64,000 bases of DNA from Gluconacetobacter takamatsuzukensis (lineage in GTDB: Bacteria; Pseudomonadota; Alphaproteobacteria; Acetobacterales; Acetobacteraceae), in the NCBI RefSeq assembly GCF_014174275.1, contig NZ_JABEQK010000008.1, positions 124,001-188,000 on the forward strand. Reading direction: 5' to 3'. Each line of letters opens with the position of its first letter. Positions within the stretch are counted from its first letter, which is position 1. Shown here one piece after another: positions 33,081-42,332 of this stretch. The notes beneath the pieces were generated by a model that did no database searches, was not told the DNA's origin, and was given only the letters and a program-made list of their open reading frames with translations. The position numbers were made by a program, and so were the translations under genes.

Positions 33081-34469
33081 ATGTGTTTCGGCGTGCATAT
33101 TTCCCGCGTGACTATTCATTCCGTTCATTTCCTCCGGCTCGGCGTGCTCGGCGCGCTTCTGGGGGCCATGATTCCGGCGGGTGCGCGCGCGGCCGCGTCG
33201 TGCGACCCCGCGGCGGACGGGCGCAATCCGTGCCCGCAGGTGCTGCAACGCCCGGTTTCGGGGCCGCTTTCGGAAATGGCGCGTATCGGGCAGGCGATGT
33301 TCCACGATCCGGGGCTTTCCGCCTCGGGGAAAGTGTCCTGCGCCTCGTGCCACGATCCGGCGGCGCATTATGGCCCCAGGGGAGGGGCTGCGGTCTTTCT
33401 GGGGGGGGAGGACCTGACCCGTCAGGGGCACCGCGCCATTCCGACGCTGACATATCTGGAACGGCAGCCGCCGTTCAGCATCGGCCCCGACGACCCGGCG
33501 GCCGAGGATGCGCCGCCGCCGGTCGTGGCCGTGTCCGGCCCGCCGCCGGCGGCCAAGAGCGCGGGTGCCGCGGGGGCCGCGCGCATGGTGCCGCAGGGCG
33601 GCCTGTTCTGGGACGGACGGGCGGACACGTTGCAGCAGCAGGCCGCCGGGCCGCTCTACGACCCGGTCGAGATGGCGTCGACGCCGGAAAAGGTTCTGGA
33701 CCGGATCAGGCATGCGCCCTATGCGCCCGCGCTGGCGGACATGGCGGGTGTGCCGGGCCAGCGCTCGCCGCAGTTCCTGCTTGCGGAGGCGCTGTTCGCG
33801 CTGGCGCGCTACCAGACGGAAGACCGCAGCTTTCACCCTTATTCGAGCAAGTTCGATGCCTGGCTTGAAGGCAGGGCGCGGCTCACGCCGCAGGAACGCC
33901 GGGGATATCTGCTGTTCAACGACCCGAAGAAGGGGAACTGCGCGGCCTGCCATGTGGATAATGTGAGCGCCGACCGGCTGCCGCCCGTCTTTACCGACCA
34001 TCAGTACGAGGCGCTCGGCGCGCCGCGCAATGCGGATCTGGTGCAGAATCGCGACCCGTCCTTCCATGATCTGGGGGTGTGTAAACGCCAGCCGGACGGG
34101 GAGAAGGTGCTTGGGCCCTATTGCGGCATGTTCGCCACGCCCACGCTGCGCAATGTCGCCACGCGCCATGTGTTCTTTCACAACGGCGTCTTTCACGACC
34201 TGGACCGGGTGCTCGATTTCTATGTGCTGCGCGACATCGATCCTGCGAAATTCTATCCGCGGGGCGCGGACGGCAGGATCGGGGTGCAGGACGACCTGCC
34301 CGAACGGTATTGCGCCAATCTCGACACGGCGGACGCGCCGCTGGATCGGCACCCCGGGGACGCGCCCGCGCTGAGCGAGGACGAGCGGCATGCGATCGTC
34401 GCCTTCCTGGGCACGCTGACGGATGGCTGGAAGGAAAGGCGCGACGGGCGAGGCCGTTCCGCCCCTTGA
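33081..34469 (+). CDS. exported di-haem cytochrome c peroxidase/MauG-like protein
   Basis: About 462 aa with a signal peptide (LGVLGALLGAMIPAGARAAA) and two c-type haem sites, CASCH and CAACH. FHDPGLSASGKVSCASCHDP and MFATPTLRNVATRHVFFHNGVFHDL are the block pattern of the bacterial cytochrome c peroxidase/MauG family. It acts in the periplasm on hydrogen peroxide or as an oxidase of another protein. It contains a long Pro/Ala insertion (about residues 145-175). The start is uncertain: ATG 33081 or GTG 33108, neither with a clear ribosome site. Confidence 0.82.
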   Translation: MCFGVHISRVTIHSVHFLRLGVLGALLGAMIPAGARAAASCDPAADGRNPCPQVLQRPVSGPLSEMARIGQAMFHDPGLSASGKVSCASCHDPAAHYGPRGGAAVFLGGEDLTRQGHRAIPTLTYLERQPPFSIGPDDPAAEDAPPPVVAVSGPPPAAKSAGAAGAARMVPQGGLFWDGRADTLQQQAAGPLYDPVEMASTPEKVLDRIRHAPYAPALADMAGVPGQRSPQFLLAEALFALARYQTEDRSFHPYSSKFDAWLEGRARLTPQERRGYLLFNDPKKGNCAACHVDNVSADRLPPVFTDHQYEALGAPRNADLVQNRDPSFHDLGVCKRQPDGEKVLGPYCGMFATPTLRNVATRHVFFHNGVFHDLDRVLDFYVLRDIDPAKFYPRGADGRIGVQDDLPERYCANLDTADAPLDRHPGDAPALSEDERHAIVAFLGTLTDGWKERRDGRGRSAP

Positions 34470-34624
34470 AAGGCGGGACATCGCGGGCGGGCGGGGGCCG
34501 GTTTCCGCGGCCCGGAGGACGGTACCGGACAGGCCCGGTGTACGGGCATTTTCTGCGCCGTCATGGCAGCAATATGCTGAATGACTATCACGGTCGCGAA
34601 TTTGATCTATAGTATCGCTCAGTT

Positions 34625-36100
34625 ATGAGTGAAATGACGATGTCAGCGCGGACTTCACGCATGCTCCGTCGGGCCGCCTGGCCGCGGCGGACAGCCGACC
34701 TGCGCCATGTCCGGACGATCGGCGATCTGGTGGAATGCCCCGGGTGCGGCCTGTTTCAGCGCCGGCCCCCGTTGCAGGCCGGCGAGCTGGCCGCGTGCGC
34801 GCGCTGCGGGCAGACGCTGGAATGGCGGCGCCGGACATCGCCGTTGCAGACGCCGCTGGCCTTCTGCATCAGTTCCTGTGCCCTGTACCTGGCCGCCCTG
34901 GCGTCGTCGTTGATGACGCTGGATGTGTACGGGCGCGAACGCACGGTGGACCTGATTACCGGGCCGATGGAACTGCTGCATGAAGGGTGGGGCGAGGCCG
35001 GGATCCTGGTCGGGCTGGTGACGGTTGCCGCGCCCGCGGTCGTGATCAGCATGATGTTCGCCATCCTGTATGCCGCCAGCCGGCGGCATATGCCCGACTG
35101 GGCGCCGCACCTGCTGATCTGGTACGAGAAGATGCGGCCCTGGTCGATGATCGAGGTCTATGTTCTGGGCATCTTCGTTGCCTACACCAAGCTGACGGAC
35201 CTGGCGCGTGTCGATGTCGGGCCCGCCGTCTACCTGATCTCGGCCCTGATGCTGACCATGGCGGCCACGGATTCGACCCTGGATACCGAGCGGATCTGGC
35301 GGCACCGGCGCGTGGAGGCCGTCACGCGGCAGGAGGACGGGCAGCGGGTGGCGGTCAGCAATGTCCATATCGACGATATTCCGCTGCCGCCGGTCGATCA
35401 CCTGGTGGCTTGCCAGTCCTGCGGGCTGGTGGGCGAGCTGGGTGCGCCGGTCAGCAACCTGCGCTGCGTCGGCGTGTGCCCGCGCTGCGGGCACCGGGTG
35501 TGGCGCCGGGCCCCGGACACGCTGGCGCGGACCAGCGCCTTCCTGATGGCGGCGGTCATCTTCTATTTCCCGGCCAATCTCTACCCCGTCATGACCTTCT
35601 TCAAGCTCGGCGGCGGGGGTGGGCATACGATCATCGAAGGGGCGATCGAGCTGTGGGAGGACGGGATGATCCCGCTCTCGCTGCTGGTGTTCTTCGCCAG
35701 CATCCTGGTGCCGATGCTCAAGATCCTCAGCCTGAGCTGGATGGTGATCGGCACCTGGATGGGCTCGTCCTTCGCGCTGGTGCCGCGCACGCGGCTGTTC
35801 CGCGTCGTCGACGTGATCGGCCGCTGGTCGATGATCGACGTCTTCATGGTTTCGATCCTGGTGGCGGTGGTCCGGTTCAATTCGCTGGCGAATGTCACGG
35901 CCAATGCCGGCATGGTGGCCTTTGCCTCGGTGGTGGTGCTGACCCTGTTCGCGGCGTGGAGCTTCGACCCCAGGGTGATGTGGGATGCGGCGGGCCTGAA
36001 CGGGCCCTCGCCCGATGGTGTGGCGTCCGCCGCCGTGCGCGCGCGGCGGGCCGGCCGGCGCGCGGCAGGAACTGACAGGATGGAGCCGAGGCAGGCGTGA
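34625..36100 (+). CDS. pqiA: PqiA-family inner-membrane protein
   Basis: 491 aa with two homologous halves, each with a zinc-ribbon-like CxxC pair (CPGCGLF / CARCGQ, then CQSCGLV / CPRCGHR) followed by four membrane helices. This is the PqiA subunit of the Pqi lipid-transport bridge between inner and outer membranes. pqiB overlaps its end by 4 bases (GTGA). ATG 34625 is taken; ATG 34637 is possible. Confidence 0.93.
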   Translation: MSEMTMSARTSRMLRRAAWPRRTADLRHVRTIGDLVECPGCGLFQRRPPLQAGELAACARCGQTLEWRRRTSPLQTPLAFCISSCALYLAALASSLMTLDVYGRERTVDLITGPMELLHEGWGEAGILVGLVTVAAPAVVISMMFAILYAASRRHMPDWAPHLLIWYEKMRPWSMIEVYVLGIFVAYTKLTDLARVDVGPAVYLISALMLTMAATDSTLDTERIWRHRRVEAVTRQEDGQRVAVSNVHIDDIPLPPVDHLVACQSCGLVGELGAPVSNLRCVGVCPRCGHRVWRRAPDTLARTSAFLMAAVIFYFPANLYPVMTFFKLGGGGGHTIIEGAIELWEDGMIPLSLLVFFASILVPMLKILSLSWMVIGTWMGSSFALVPRTRLFRVVDVIGRWSMIDVFMVSILVAVVRFNSLANVTANAGMVAFASVVVLTLFAAWSFDPRVMWDAAGLNGPSPDGVASAAVRARRAGRRAAGTDRMEPRQA

Positions 36101-37782
36101 CCGACGACCCCCAAGATCATTCCGGCGATCGCGCCGCCTCGGCACCCGAGGCCACGGCGCGCCGATATCGTTTCTCGATCGTCTGGCTGGTTCCGATCGT
36201 GGCGCTGGGCATTGCCGGCTATCTGGGCTGGCGCGGCATCATGGGGCGCGGCCCCGTCATCACCATCGTCTTCGATACCGCCGACGGGCTGACCAGCGGC
36301 CAGACCCAGGTGAAGAACAAGGCCGTGCCGCTGGGCACGGTGCAGGACGTGACGCTGACGCCCGACATGCGCCATGTCGAGGTGCGGGTGCGCATGAGCG
36401 CCAAGGCGTCGCCCATGCTGACCGACCGCGCGCGCTTCTGGGTGGTGCGGCCGCGCCTGAACGGTGCCAGCGTCACCGGGCTGGAGACCCTGATGACCGG
36501 GGCCTATATCGCCATGGACCCGGGCGTGGCGGGGGGCACCAGCACCAGCAAGTTCAAGGGGCTGGAGGCGCCGCCGGGCATGCGCTCGGACCAGCCGGGC
36601 AACACCTATACGCTGATCAGTCCCTCGCTGGGGTCGATCGGGCAGGGGGCGCCGGTCTTCTTCCGCGACATCGATGTGGGCGAGGTGCTGGGCTATACCA
36701 TGCCGCCGGGCGGCGAGGGGCCGATCCTGATCCAGGTCTTCATCCGCCAGCCCTATGACAGTTACCTGCGCACCGATACGCGGTTCTGGAACGTGTCGGG
36801 CGTGCAGGTGGGGCTTGGTGCCGGTGGCCTGAAGGTGAAGCTGCAATCGATCCAGGCCCTGTTCTCGGGCGGGGTCGCGTTCGGCCTGCCGGACAAGCGC
36901 GAGGGCACCGCCGCGCCGACCGCGCCCAGGAATTCGGTCTTCCGCCTGTACGACAGCAACGAGGCGGCGGATAATGCCGGCTATCGCGAGCGCGTGTCGC
37001 TGGTCACGTACCTGACCAGTTCGGTGTCGGGCCTGACGGTGGGCGCGCAGGTCACGATGTTCGGCATCCAGGTGGGTACCGTGACCAGCGTGAAGCTGAT
37101 GCTGGACCAGAAGGCCGGGACCGCGCGGGTGCGGGTGGGGATGGAAATCCAGCCCGAGCGCATCCTGCCGCTGGGCGAGATCCATCGCGACACCATGGCC
37201 GCGACCATCCAGGCGCTGGTCGATAACGGGCTGCGGGCCTCGGTCGACAGTGCCAGCCTGCTGACCGGCGAGTCGATGATCAGCCTGAGCTTCATGAAGA
37301 AGGCCCCCCCCGCCACGGTGGGGACCGAAGGGATGGCGCTGGTCATTCCCAGCAAGGCCGGCGGCATGAGCGGGATCATGGATTCGCTCTCGACCGTTAC
37401 CGACAAGATCGCCGCCATGCCGCTGACCCAGGTGGGCGACAATCTGAATAACCTGCTGGCCCATTCCGATGCGCGGATCAATTCGCCGGAAGTGAAGCAG
37501 GCCATCGTGGCGCTGCGCGATTCGCTGCGCAGCATCCAGGGGCTGGCGAGCGATGCCCGCAGCGGCATGCACCCGCTGTTCCAGCGCCTGCCGCAGATGA
37601 GCGCGCAACTGGACGGCACGCTGAAGAACGCCAACAAGCTGCTGGCCAGCTATGGCGGCGATACCGACTTCCACCGCGACCTGCAGCAGATGCTGGTGCA
37701 GCTCAACGAGGCGGCGCGGTCGCTGCGCTTCCTGACCGATTTCCTCAATCGCCATCCCTCGGCGCTGATCACGGGACGCTAG
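36097..37782 (+). CDS. pqiB: PqiB-family MCE protein
   Basis: 561 aa: one N-terminal membrane helix (FSIVWLVPIVALGIAGYLGW), then three MCE/MlaD domains (ITIVFDTADGLTSGQTQVKNKAVPLG; SLGSIGQGAPVFFRDIDVGEV; SVSGLTVGAQVTMFGIQVGTV) and a C-terminal helical needle. It forms the periplasmic tube of the Pqi system. It starts with GTG 36097 overlapping the pqiA stop. Confidence 0.95.
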   Translation: MTDDPQDHSGDRAASAPEATARRYRFSIVWLVPIVALGIAGYLGWRGIMGRGPVITIVFDTADGLTSGQTQVKNKAVPLGTVQDVTLTPDMRHVEVRVRMSAKASPMLTDRARFWVVRPRLNGASVTGLETLMTGAYIAMDPGVAGGTSTSKFKGLEAPPGMRSDQPGNTYTLISPSLGSIGQGAPVFFRDIDVGEVLGYTMPPGGEGPILIQVFIRQPYDSYLRTDTRFWNVSGVQVGLGAGGLKVKLQSIQALFSGGVAFGLPDKREGTAAPTAPRNSVFRLYDSNEAADNAGYRERVSLVTYLTSSVSGLTVGAQVTMFGIQVGTVTSVKLMLDQKAGTARVRVGMEIQPERILPLGEIHRDTMAATIQALVDNGLRASVDSASLLTGESMISLSFMKKAPPATVGTEGMALVIPSKAGGMSGIMDSLSTVTDKIAAMPLTQVGDNLNNLLAHSDARINSPEVKQAIVALRDSLRSIQGLASDARSGMHPLFQRLPQMSAQLDGTLKNANKLLASYGGDTDFHRDLQQMLVQLNEAARSLRFLTDFLNRHPSALITGR

Positions 37783-37785
37783 CCT

Positions 37786-38424
37786 ATGAGATTGTCAGGG
37801 CATTCATCCCGCCCGTTTGCCTCGCGCCGGGCGGTTCTGCGGGGGGCGGGCGGCCTGCTGGCCGCCGTCGCCGCCGGCCCGCTGGCCGCGTGCTCGTCGG
37901 ACCCGGATTTCTATACGCTCGTGCCGTGGCCCGGCACCGCCCAGGCGGGCGGGCCGGCGGTGATCGAGGTCCGGACGCCTTCGGTCGCAACCGCGCTGGA
38001 TCGCGAGCGCATCGTGCGCAGCGAGGGCGATTACCGCCTGCGCACCGCCGGCGGCGATGCCTGGGGCGAGTCTCTGCCGGGCATGATGGGCCATGTGCTG
38101 ACGGCGGACCTTCAGCAGCGCCTGCCGGGCAGCACCGTCTTCGCCCAGAACGACGCGGTGGCGACGACGGCGCTGGCGGCGGTCGAACTGACGGTGACGC
38201 GCTTCTCGCGCGATGCCGGCGGGCAGGCGGTGCTGGCGGGCAGCCTGGCCGTCCACTGGCTGGGGCATGATGGCGGGGCATCGGACGTGCTGGCGCTGAC
38301 CCTGCCGGTCAGCGGCTCGGGGACGGCCGGGCTGGTCGCGGCGCTCAGTGCCCTGCTGGGGCAGGTGGCCGACCGGGCGGCGGGGCATCTGCGGGCGCTG
38401 GGCACCGTGGTCCCCCCCGCCTGA
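37786..38424 (+). CDS. pqiC: PqiC-like outer-membrane lipoprotein
   Basis: 212 aa. An Arg-rich leader (SRRAVLRGAGG) and lipobox (GPLAAC, Cys about residue 36) precede a DUF330-type domain (FYTLVPWPG; VIEVRTPSVATALDRERIV). It anchors the Pqi tube to the outer membrane. It begins 3 bases after the pqiB stop. The stop codon lies in an 8-bp tandem repeat. Confidence 0.9.
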   Translation: MRLSGHSSRPFASRRAVLRGAGGLLAAVAAGPLAACSSDPDFYTLVPWPGTAQAGGPAVIEVRTPSVATALDRERIVRSEGDYRLRTAGGDAWGESLPGMMGHVLTADLQQRLPGSTVFAQNDAVATTALAAVELTVTRFSRDAGGQAVLAGSLAVHWLGHDGGASDVLALTLPVSGSGTAGLVAALSALLGQVADRAAGHLRALGTVVPPA

Positions 38425-38442
38425 CCGCCTGACCGCCTGACC
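38419..38442 (+). repeat. octamer tandem repeat at the pqiC stop
   Basis: GCCTGACC occurs three times head to tail, the first containing the pqiC TGA. The same octamer occurs at the stop of the genes ending at 18939 and 60161. Confidence 0.85.
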
Positions 38443-38466
38443 GGTCGTCCTGAGGCGGGTGTCTGG

Positions 38467-38507
38467 CCAGGGCGCTGCCCTGGACCCGGCAGGGCCTGAG
38501 GCCCTGC
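38467..38507. repeat. GC-rich double hairpin (family 2, copy 2)
   Basis: CCAGGGC-GCT-GCCCTGG (38467-38483), ACCCG spacer, then GCAGGGC-CTGAG-GCCCTGC (38489-38507). Same plan as 20922-20962 with different but paired stem bases. Confidence 0.8.
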
Positions 38508-38563
38508 ACCCCAATCATTTGATTGTGAATGGGGTTTCGATTTTCTGGGCGAGGGGCTGAAAA

Positions 38564-38597
38564 CGAAAAAGGGGCGCCCGGTGGGCGCCCCTTTCTG
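38564..38597 (-). terminator. intrinsic terminator of nusG
   Basis: A 12-bp stem (38568-38579 with 38583-38594), three-base loop, followed on the minus strand by a T-run (38564-38570 read in reverse). It ends the secE-nusG transcript. Confidence 0.88.
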
Positions 38598-38617
38598 TAT
38601 GCGAATCGTCGGGCCGG

Positions 38618-39148
38618 TTAGAGCTTTTCGACCTGGCTGTATTCGAGGTCGACCGGGGTCGAGCGGCCGAAGATCGAGACGCTGACCTTGAGGCGGGCCT
38701 TTTCCTCGTCCACTTCCTCGATCGTGCCGTTGAACGAGGTGAACGGGCCGTCGGACACGCGCACCTGCTCGCCGATCTCGAAGGTGACGGAGGGGCGGGG
38801 ACGCTCCACGCCTTCCTGCGCCTGCTTCATGATCCGCTCGGCCTCGGCCGCGGTGATCGGCGAGGGGCGGGTCTTGGTGCCCAGGAAGCCCGTGACCTTG
38901 GGCGTGTCCTTGACCAGATGCCAGGCCTCGTCCGTCAGCTCCATGTTGACCAGCACGTAGCCGGGGAAGAACTTCCGCTCGGCATTGACCTTCTGGCCGC
39001 GACGGACCTCGACCACCTCTTCCGAGGGGACCAGGATGTCGCCGAAATGGTCGGACAGGCCCTTCTGGGACGCCTGCTCCTTGATGTGCTGGGCGATCTT
39101 CTTCTCGAAGCCTGAATAGACGTGAACGACGTACCAACGTTTCGCCAT
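38618..39148 (-). CDS. nusG: transcription termination/antitermination factor NusG
   Basis: 176 aa: an NGN domain ([51 protein letters not shown]) and a KOW domain ([19 protein letters not shown]). It binds RNA polymerase and couples it to Rho or the ribosome. ATG 39148 has GAGGAA upstream. It lies 10 bases after secE and is followed by a strong terminator instead of rplK. Confidence 0.97.
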   Translation of the reverse strand: MAKRWYVVHVYSGFEKKIAQHIKEQASQKGLSDHFGDILVPSEEVVEVRRGQKVNAERKFFPGYVLVNMELTDEAWHLVKDTPKVTGFLGTKTRPSPITAAEAERIMKQAQEGVERPRPSVTFEIGEQVRVSDGPFTSFNGTIEEVDEEKARLKVSVSIFGRSTPVDLEYSQVEKL

Positions 39149-39158
39149 GGTCCGTTCC

Positions 39159-39353
39159 TCAGCCTCCAAGCCCAAAAAGTTCACGTACGCCCAGGCCGAT
39201 GATCTGGTCGACGACAAAGAAGAAAACCGATGTCATGGTGGCCATTGCCAGCACGGCCCCGGTCGTCACCAGCGTGGCGCGACGCGTGGGCCATGTGACC
39301 TTGGTCGCCTCGGCGCGGACATCTTGCACAAATTTCGCGGGACTGACCGACAC
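39159..39353 (-). CDS. secE: preprotein translocase subunit SecE
   Basis: 64 aa, the short single-span Sec[20 protein letters not shown] followed by one membrane helix. It stabilises SecY in the translocon. It lies directly upstream of nusG and downstream of tRNA-Trp, the usual order. Confidence 0.95.
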   Translation of the reverse strand: MSVSPAKFVQDVRAEATKVTWPTRRATLVTTGAVLAMATMTSVFFFVVDQIIGLGVRELFGLGG

Positions 39354-39479
39354 GAAACACCCTTCTCGAACCGCCTCGGCGCTCTCCGGACCGGAGCGCG
39401 GACAAGGCCGGAATCAACCAATACTGCATGTCGGGGGCACCGTCACGGTCCGGGCGGGAGAACTCCCGACCGGGGCGAG

Positions 39480-39556
39480 TGGCAGGGGTGGAGGGTCTCG
39501 AACCCCCAACCTCCGGTTTTGGAGACCGGCGCTCTAGCCAATTGAGCTACACCCCT
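39480..39556 (-). tRNA. tRNA-Trp (CCA)
   Basis: 77 nt on the minus strand: acceptor AGGGGTG/CACCCCT, anticodon stem CCGGT/ACCGG with loop CTCCAAA (anticodon CCA, reads UGG), T arm GTTCGAGAC, encoded 3' CCA. It precedes secE. Confidence 0.97.
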
Positions 39557-39772
39557 GCAAGCCGCCTGCGGCGCCGACCAACGGAATAGCGAAAAGCTGT
39601 TCCCCTGGCCACCCGTGCGAACCCGGCGCAGGCAGCGGAAAAAAGTATGCCCGGCCGCCAAAGTCAAGAGGGGGGATGCGATTCGGTCTTCCGGCCGGGT
39701 CACGATGGCCGCCCGCATGCCCGGGAGGGCTTGCCGGAGAGGCGGGTTCGGCGGTATGGAAGGCCCATATGG

Positions 39773-39846
39773 GCGGGCGTAGCATAGTGGTAATGCAGTA
39801 GCCTTCCAAGCTTCTGAGGAGGGTTCGATTCCCTTCGCCCGCTCCA
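39773..39846 (+). tRNA. tRNA-Gly (TCC)
   Basis: 74 nt: acceptor GCGGGCG/CGCCCGC, anticodon loop CTTCCAA with TCC (reads GGA), T loop GGTTCGATTCC, encoded CCA. One T-T mismatch sits in the anticodon stem. Only 20 bases separate it from the MFS start. Confidence 0.95.
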
Positions 39847-39866
39847 TTCCTCCCGATTCCCGGCAC

Positions 39867-41342
39867 ATGATCCAGTCCCCTGCCGTTCGGCCGCACCTGG
39901 TGCTGGCCGCCTGCTGCCTCAGCCTTTTCCTGGTGATGATGGACGTGACCATCGTCAACGTGGCGCTGCCGGCGATTCGCGCCGCGCTGGGCGGCGGGCT
40001 GTCGACACTGCAATGGGTGGTGGACGCCTATACGCTGGTGGTGGCGACGCTGCTGGTGCTGGCGGGGTCGACCGCCGACCGGATCGGGCGGCGGCTGGTC
40101 TTCGTCTCGGGCATCGTCGTCTTCTGCCTCGGCTCCGTGCTGTGCGGGCTGGCGCCCGGTGCCGGGGCGCTGGTGCTGGCGCGGGGGTTCCAGGGGCTGG
40201 GCGGCGCGATGCTGAACCCGGTGGCGCTGTCGATCATTGCCAATGTCTTTGTCGAGCCCGGGGCGCGGGCGCGGGCGATCGGCGTGTGGGGCGCGATGTC
40301 GGGGCTGGCGCTGGCGCTGGGGCCGCTGGTCGGCGGGATCCTGACCACGCTGGTGGGCTGGCGCGCCGTGTTCTGGGTCAATCTGCCCGTCGGTGCGCTG
40401 GCGCTGGTGCTGAGCCTGCGCTTCATCCCCGAATCGCGGGCCGTGCATGTGCGCCCCATCGACCGGGCGGGGCAGGCGCTGGTGGCGCTGGTGCTGGCCG
40501 CCGCCACCGCCACGCTGATCGAGGCCCGGGATTATGGCTGGCAGGCTCCGGCGATCCGGGCCGGGCTGGCGGTCGCGGCGGTCGGGCTGGCGGTGCTGTA
40601 CCGGGTGGAGCGGCGCAGCGCGCATCCGTTGCTGGACCTGCGGTTCTTTCGTGCCCTGCCCTTTTCCGGGGCGATCGTGATCGCGGTGTGCGCCTTTGCG
40701 ATCTTCAGTTCGTTCCTGTTCCTCAACACGCTCTACCTTCAGGAGGCGCGCGGGCTGTCGGCCATGCAGGCCGGGCTGTACACGCTGCCCTTCGCGCTGG
40801 GGGTGGTGGTGTGTGCCCCGCTGTCCGGCCGGCTTGTGGGGGCGCGTGGGGCGCGGCTGCCGCTGCTGCTGTCGGCCGGGGGGCTGGGGGGCGGGGCGCT
40901 GATGCTGACGGGGCTGGCGCCAGGGACGGCGCCCTGGGTGCTGCTGCTGTCCTACAGCCTGTGCGGGTGTGGATTCGGACTGTGCAATGCGCCGATCACC
41001 AACAGCGCGGTCTCGGGCATGCCGCGCGACCAGGCGGGGCTGGCGGCGGCCCTGGCCTCGACCAGCCGGCAGGTCGGCGCGCTGCTGGGGGTGGCGGTGT
41101 CGGGGACGATGATGGGGGCGGTGCTGACCCGTGAGGCAGGCGGCGGGGCGGCGCTGGCGCAGGCCACGCACCGGATCTGGTGGCTGCTGGTGGGCCTGTC
41201 CTGCGCCGTGGGGATGCTGGGGTTTCTTTCGACCGGGGCGCGGGCGCGGGCCAGCGCGCGGGTGGCCCGCGCGCTGTTCGACGATGCGCCTGTGAATGAT
41301 GCGCCCGTGAATGCCCCGGTGAAGGTGCCGGGGGCGGGCTAG
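39867..41342 (+). CDS. DHA2-type MFS exporter, 14 helices
   Basis: 491 aa with motif DVTIVNVALPAIRAALGG in helix 1, GSTADRIGRRLVFVSG (motif A) and the antiporter motif GLALALGPLVGGIL (motif C) in helix 5. This is the EmrB/QacA-like H+-antiport drug exporter group. The start lies 20 bases after the tRNA-Gly 3' end and no ribosome site is visible, so translation may depend on a processed tRNA-mRNA transcript. Its stop overlaps the convergent gno stop in the sequence CTAG (41339-41342). Confidence 0.88.
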   Translation: MIQSPAVRPHLVLAACCLSLFLVMMDVTIVNVALPAIRAALGGGLSTLQWVVDAYTLVVATLLVLAGSTADRIGRRLVFVSGIVVFCLGSVLCGLAPGAGALVLARGFQGLGGAMLNPVALSIIANVFVEPGARARAIGVWGAMSGLALALGPLVGGILTTLVGWRAVFWVNLPVGALALVLSLRFIPESRAVHVRPIDRAGQALVALVLAAATATLIEARDYGWQAPAIRAGLAVAAVGLAVLYRVERRSAHPLLDLRFFRALPFSGAIVIAVCAFAIFSSFLFLNTLYLQEARGLSAMQAGLYTLPFALGVVVCAPLSGRLVGARGARLPLLLSAGGLGGGALMLTGLAPGTAPWVLLLSYSLCGCGFGLCNAPITNSAVSGMPRDQAGLAAALASTSRQVGALLGVAVSGTMMGAVLTREAGGGAALAQATHRIWWLLVGLSCAVGMLGFLSTGARARASARVARALFDDAPVNDAPVNAPVKVPGAG

Positions 41343-42136
41343 AGGACCGAGAGCACCCCGCCATCGACATAGAGGGTCTGGCCGTTGACGAAGGAGGAGG
41401 CGTCCGATGCCAGGAACACGGCGGCGCCCTGGAGTTCCTCGACCTTGCCCCAGCGGCCGGCCGGGGTGCGTTTCGTCAGCCAGGCGTTGAATTCCGGGTC
41501 CTCGACCAAAGCGCGGTTCAGGGGCGTTTCGAAATAGCCGGGGCCGATGGCGTTGATCTGGAGCCCGTGCCGGGCCCAGTCGGCGCACATGCCGCGCGTC
41601 AGGTTCTTCACCGCGCCCTTGGTGGCGGTGTAGGGCGCGATGCCGGGGCGGGCCAGCTCGCACTGGACGCTGCCGATATTGATGATCTTGCCCATGCCGC
41701 GCGGGATCATGTGGCGGGCGACCGCCGTGCCGACGAAGAACACGCTGTCGAGGTTGGTGCGGATGATCTCGGCCCAGTCCTCGGGCGGGAAGACGTCCAG
41801 CGGGGCGCGGCGCTGGATGCCGGCATTGTTGACAAGGATGCGGATGGGGCCGTCCTGCGCCTCGATCGCGCCCACGGCGTCCTCGACCGCCAGGCGGTCG
41901 GTGACGTCGAAGGTGCGGGTCAGGATGGTGCGGGTGCCGCCCTGCGGCGTCGTGTCGCGCAGGCGGGCGGCGGCGTCGTCCAGCCTTGAGGCGTCGCGCC
42001 CGTTGAGGATGACATGGGCGCCGGCATCGGCCAGGCCGGCGGCGATGGCGAGGCCGATTCCGCCGCTGGAGCCGGTGACGAGGGCCAGGCGGCCGGTCAG
42101 GTCGAAAAGAGGCGAGGCGGGTGGCAAGGCGGGCAT
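41339..42136 (-). CDS. gno: gluconate 5-dehydrogenase (5-ketogluconate reductase)
   Basis: 265-aa classical SDR: ALVTGSSGGIGLAIAAGL cofactor motif, NNAGIQRRAPLDVFP, active-site Ser in NIGSVQCELARPG, and Y-TATK (PYTATKGAVKNLT). Long stretches match Gluconobacter Gno (VARHMIPRGMGKIIN; HGLQINAIGPGYF; KRTPAGRWGKVEEL; FVNGQ), which interconverts gluconate and 5-ketogluconate with NADP(H) in the cytosol. ATG 42136 follows AAAGGA. A LacI regulator diverges from it. Confidence 0.93.
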   Translation of the reverse strand: MPALPPASPLFDLTGRLALVTGSSGGIGLAIAAGLADAGAHVILNGRDASRLDDAAARLRDTTPQGGTRTILTRTFDVTDRLAVEDAVGAIEAQDGPIRILVNNAGIQRRAPLDVFPPEDWAEIIRTNLDSVFFVGTAVARHMIPRGMGKIINIGSVQCELARPGIAPYTATKGAVKNLTRGMCADWARHGLQINAIGPGYFETPLNRALVEDPEFNAWLTKRTPAGRWGKVEELQGAAVFLASDASSFVNGQTLYVDGGVLSVL

Positions 42137-42332
42137 GGGCGGGTCCTTTCTTGCGCGCATGGTCCCGACGCTTGGGCGGGCACATGGCGGGTTTGACGAT
42201 ATATCTGGCGTCGGCCGCCGGGCGAGGCGACTATAAACACGGCGCGCGGACGGAATCGTGACCGCATGCGCCATCCGGGTGGCAACGCGCCAACCCGTGG
42301 AGTGGTCGCGTCGCGCGGGGGCATGGGCGGAG

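Noticed and set aside
35581-37755. A 724-codon minus-strand frame
   Set aside because: Antisense to pqiA/pqiB, which have clear family motifs.
39534-42185. An 883-codon minus-strand frame covering tRNA-Trp, tRNA-Gly, the MFS gene and gno
   Set aside because: It crosses two tRNAs and lies antisense to or out of frame with known genes; composition is shadow-like.
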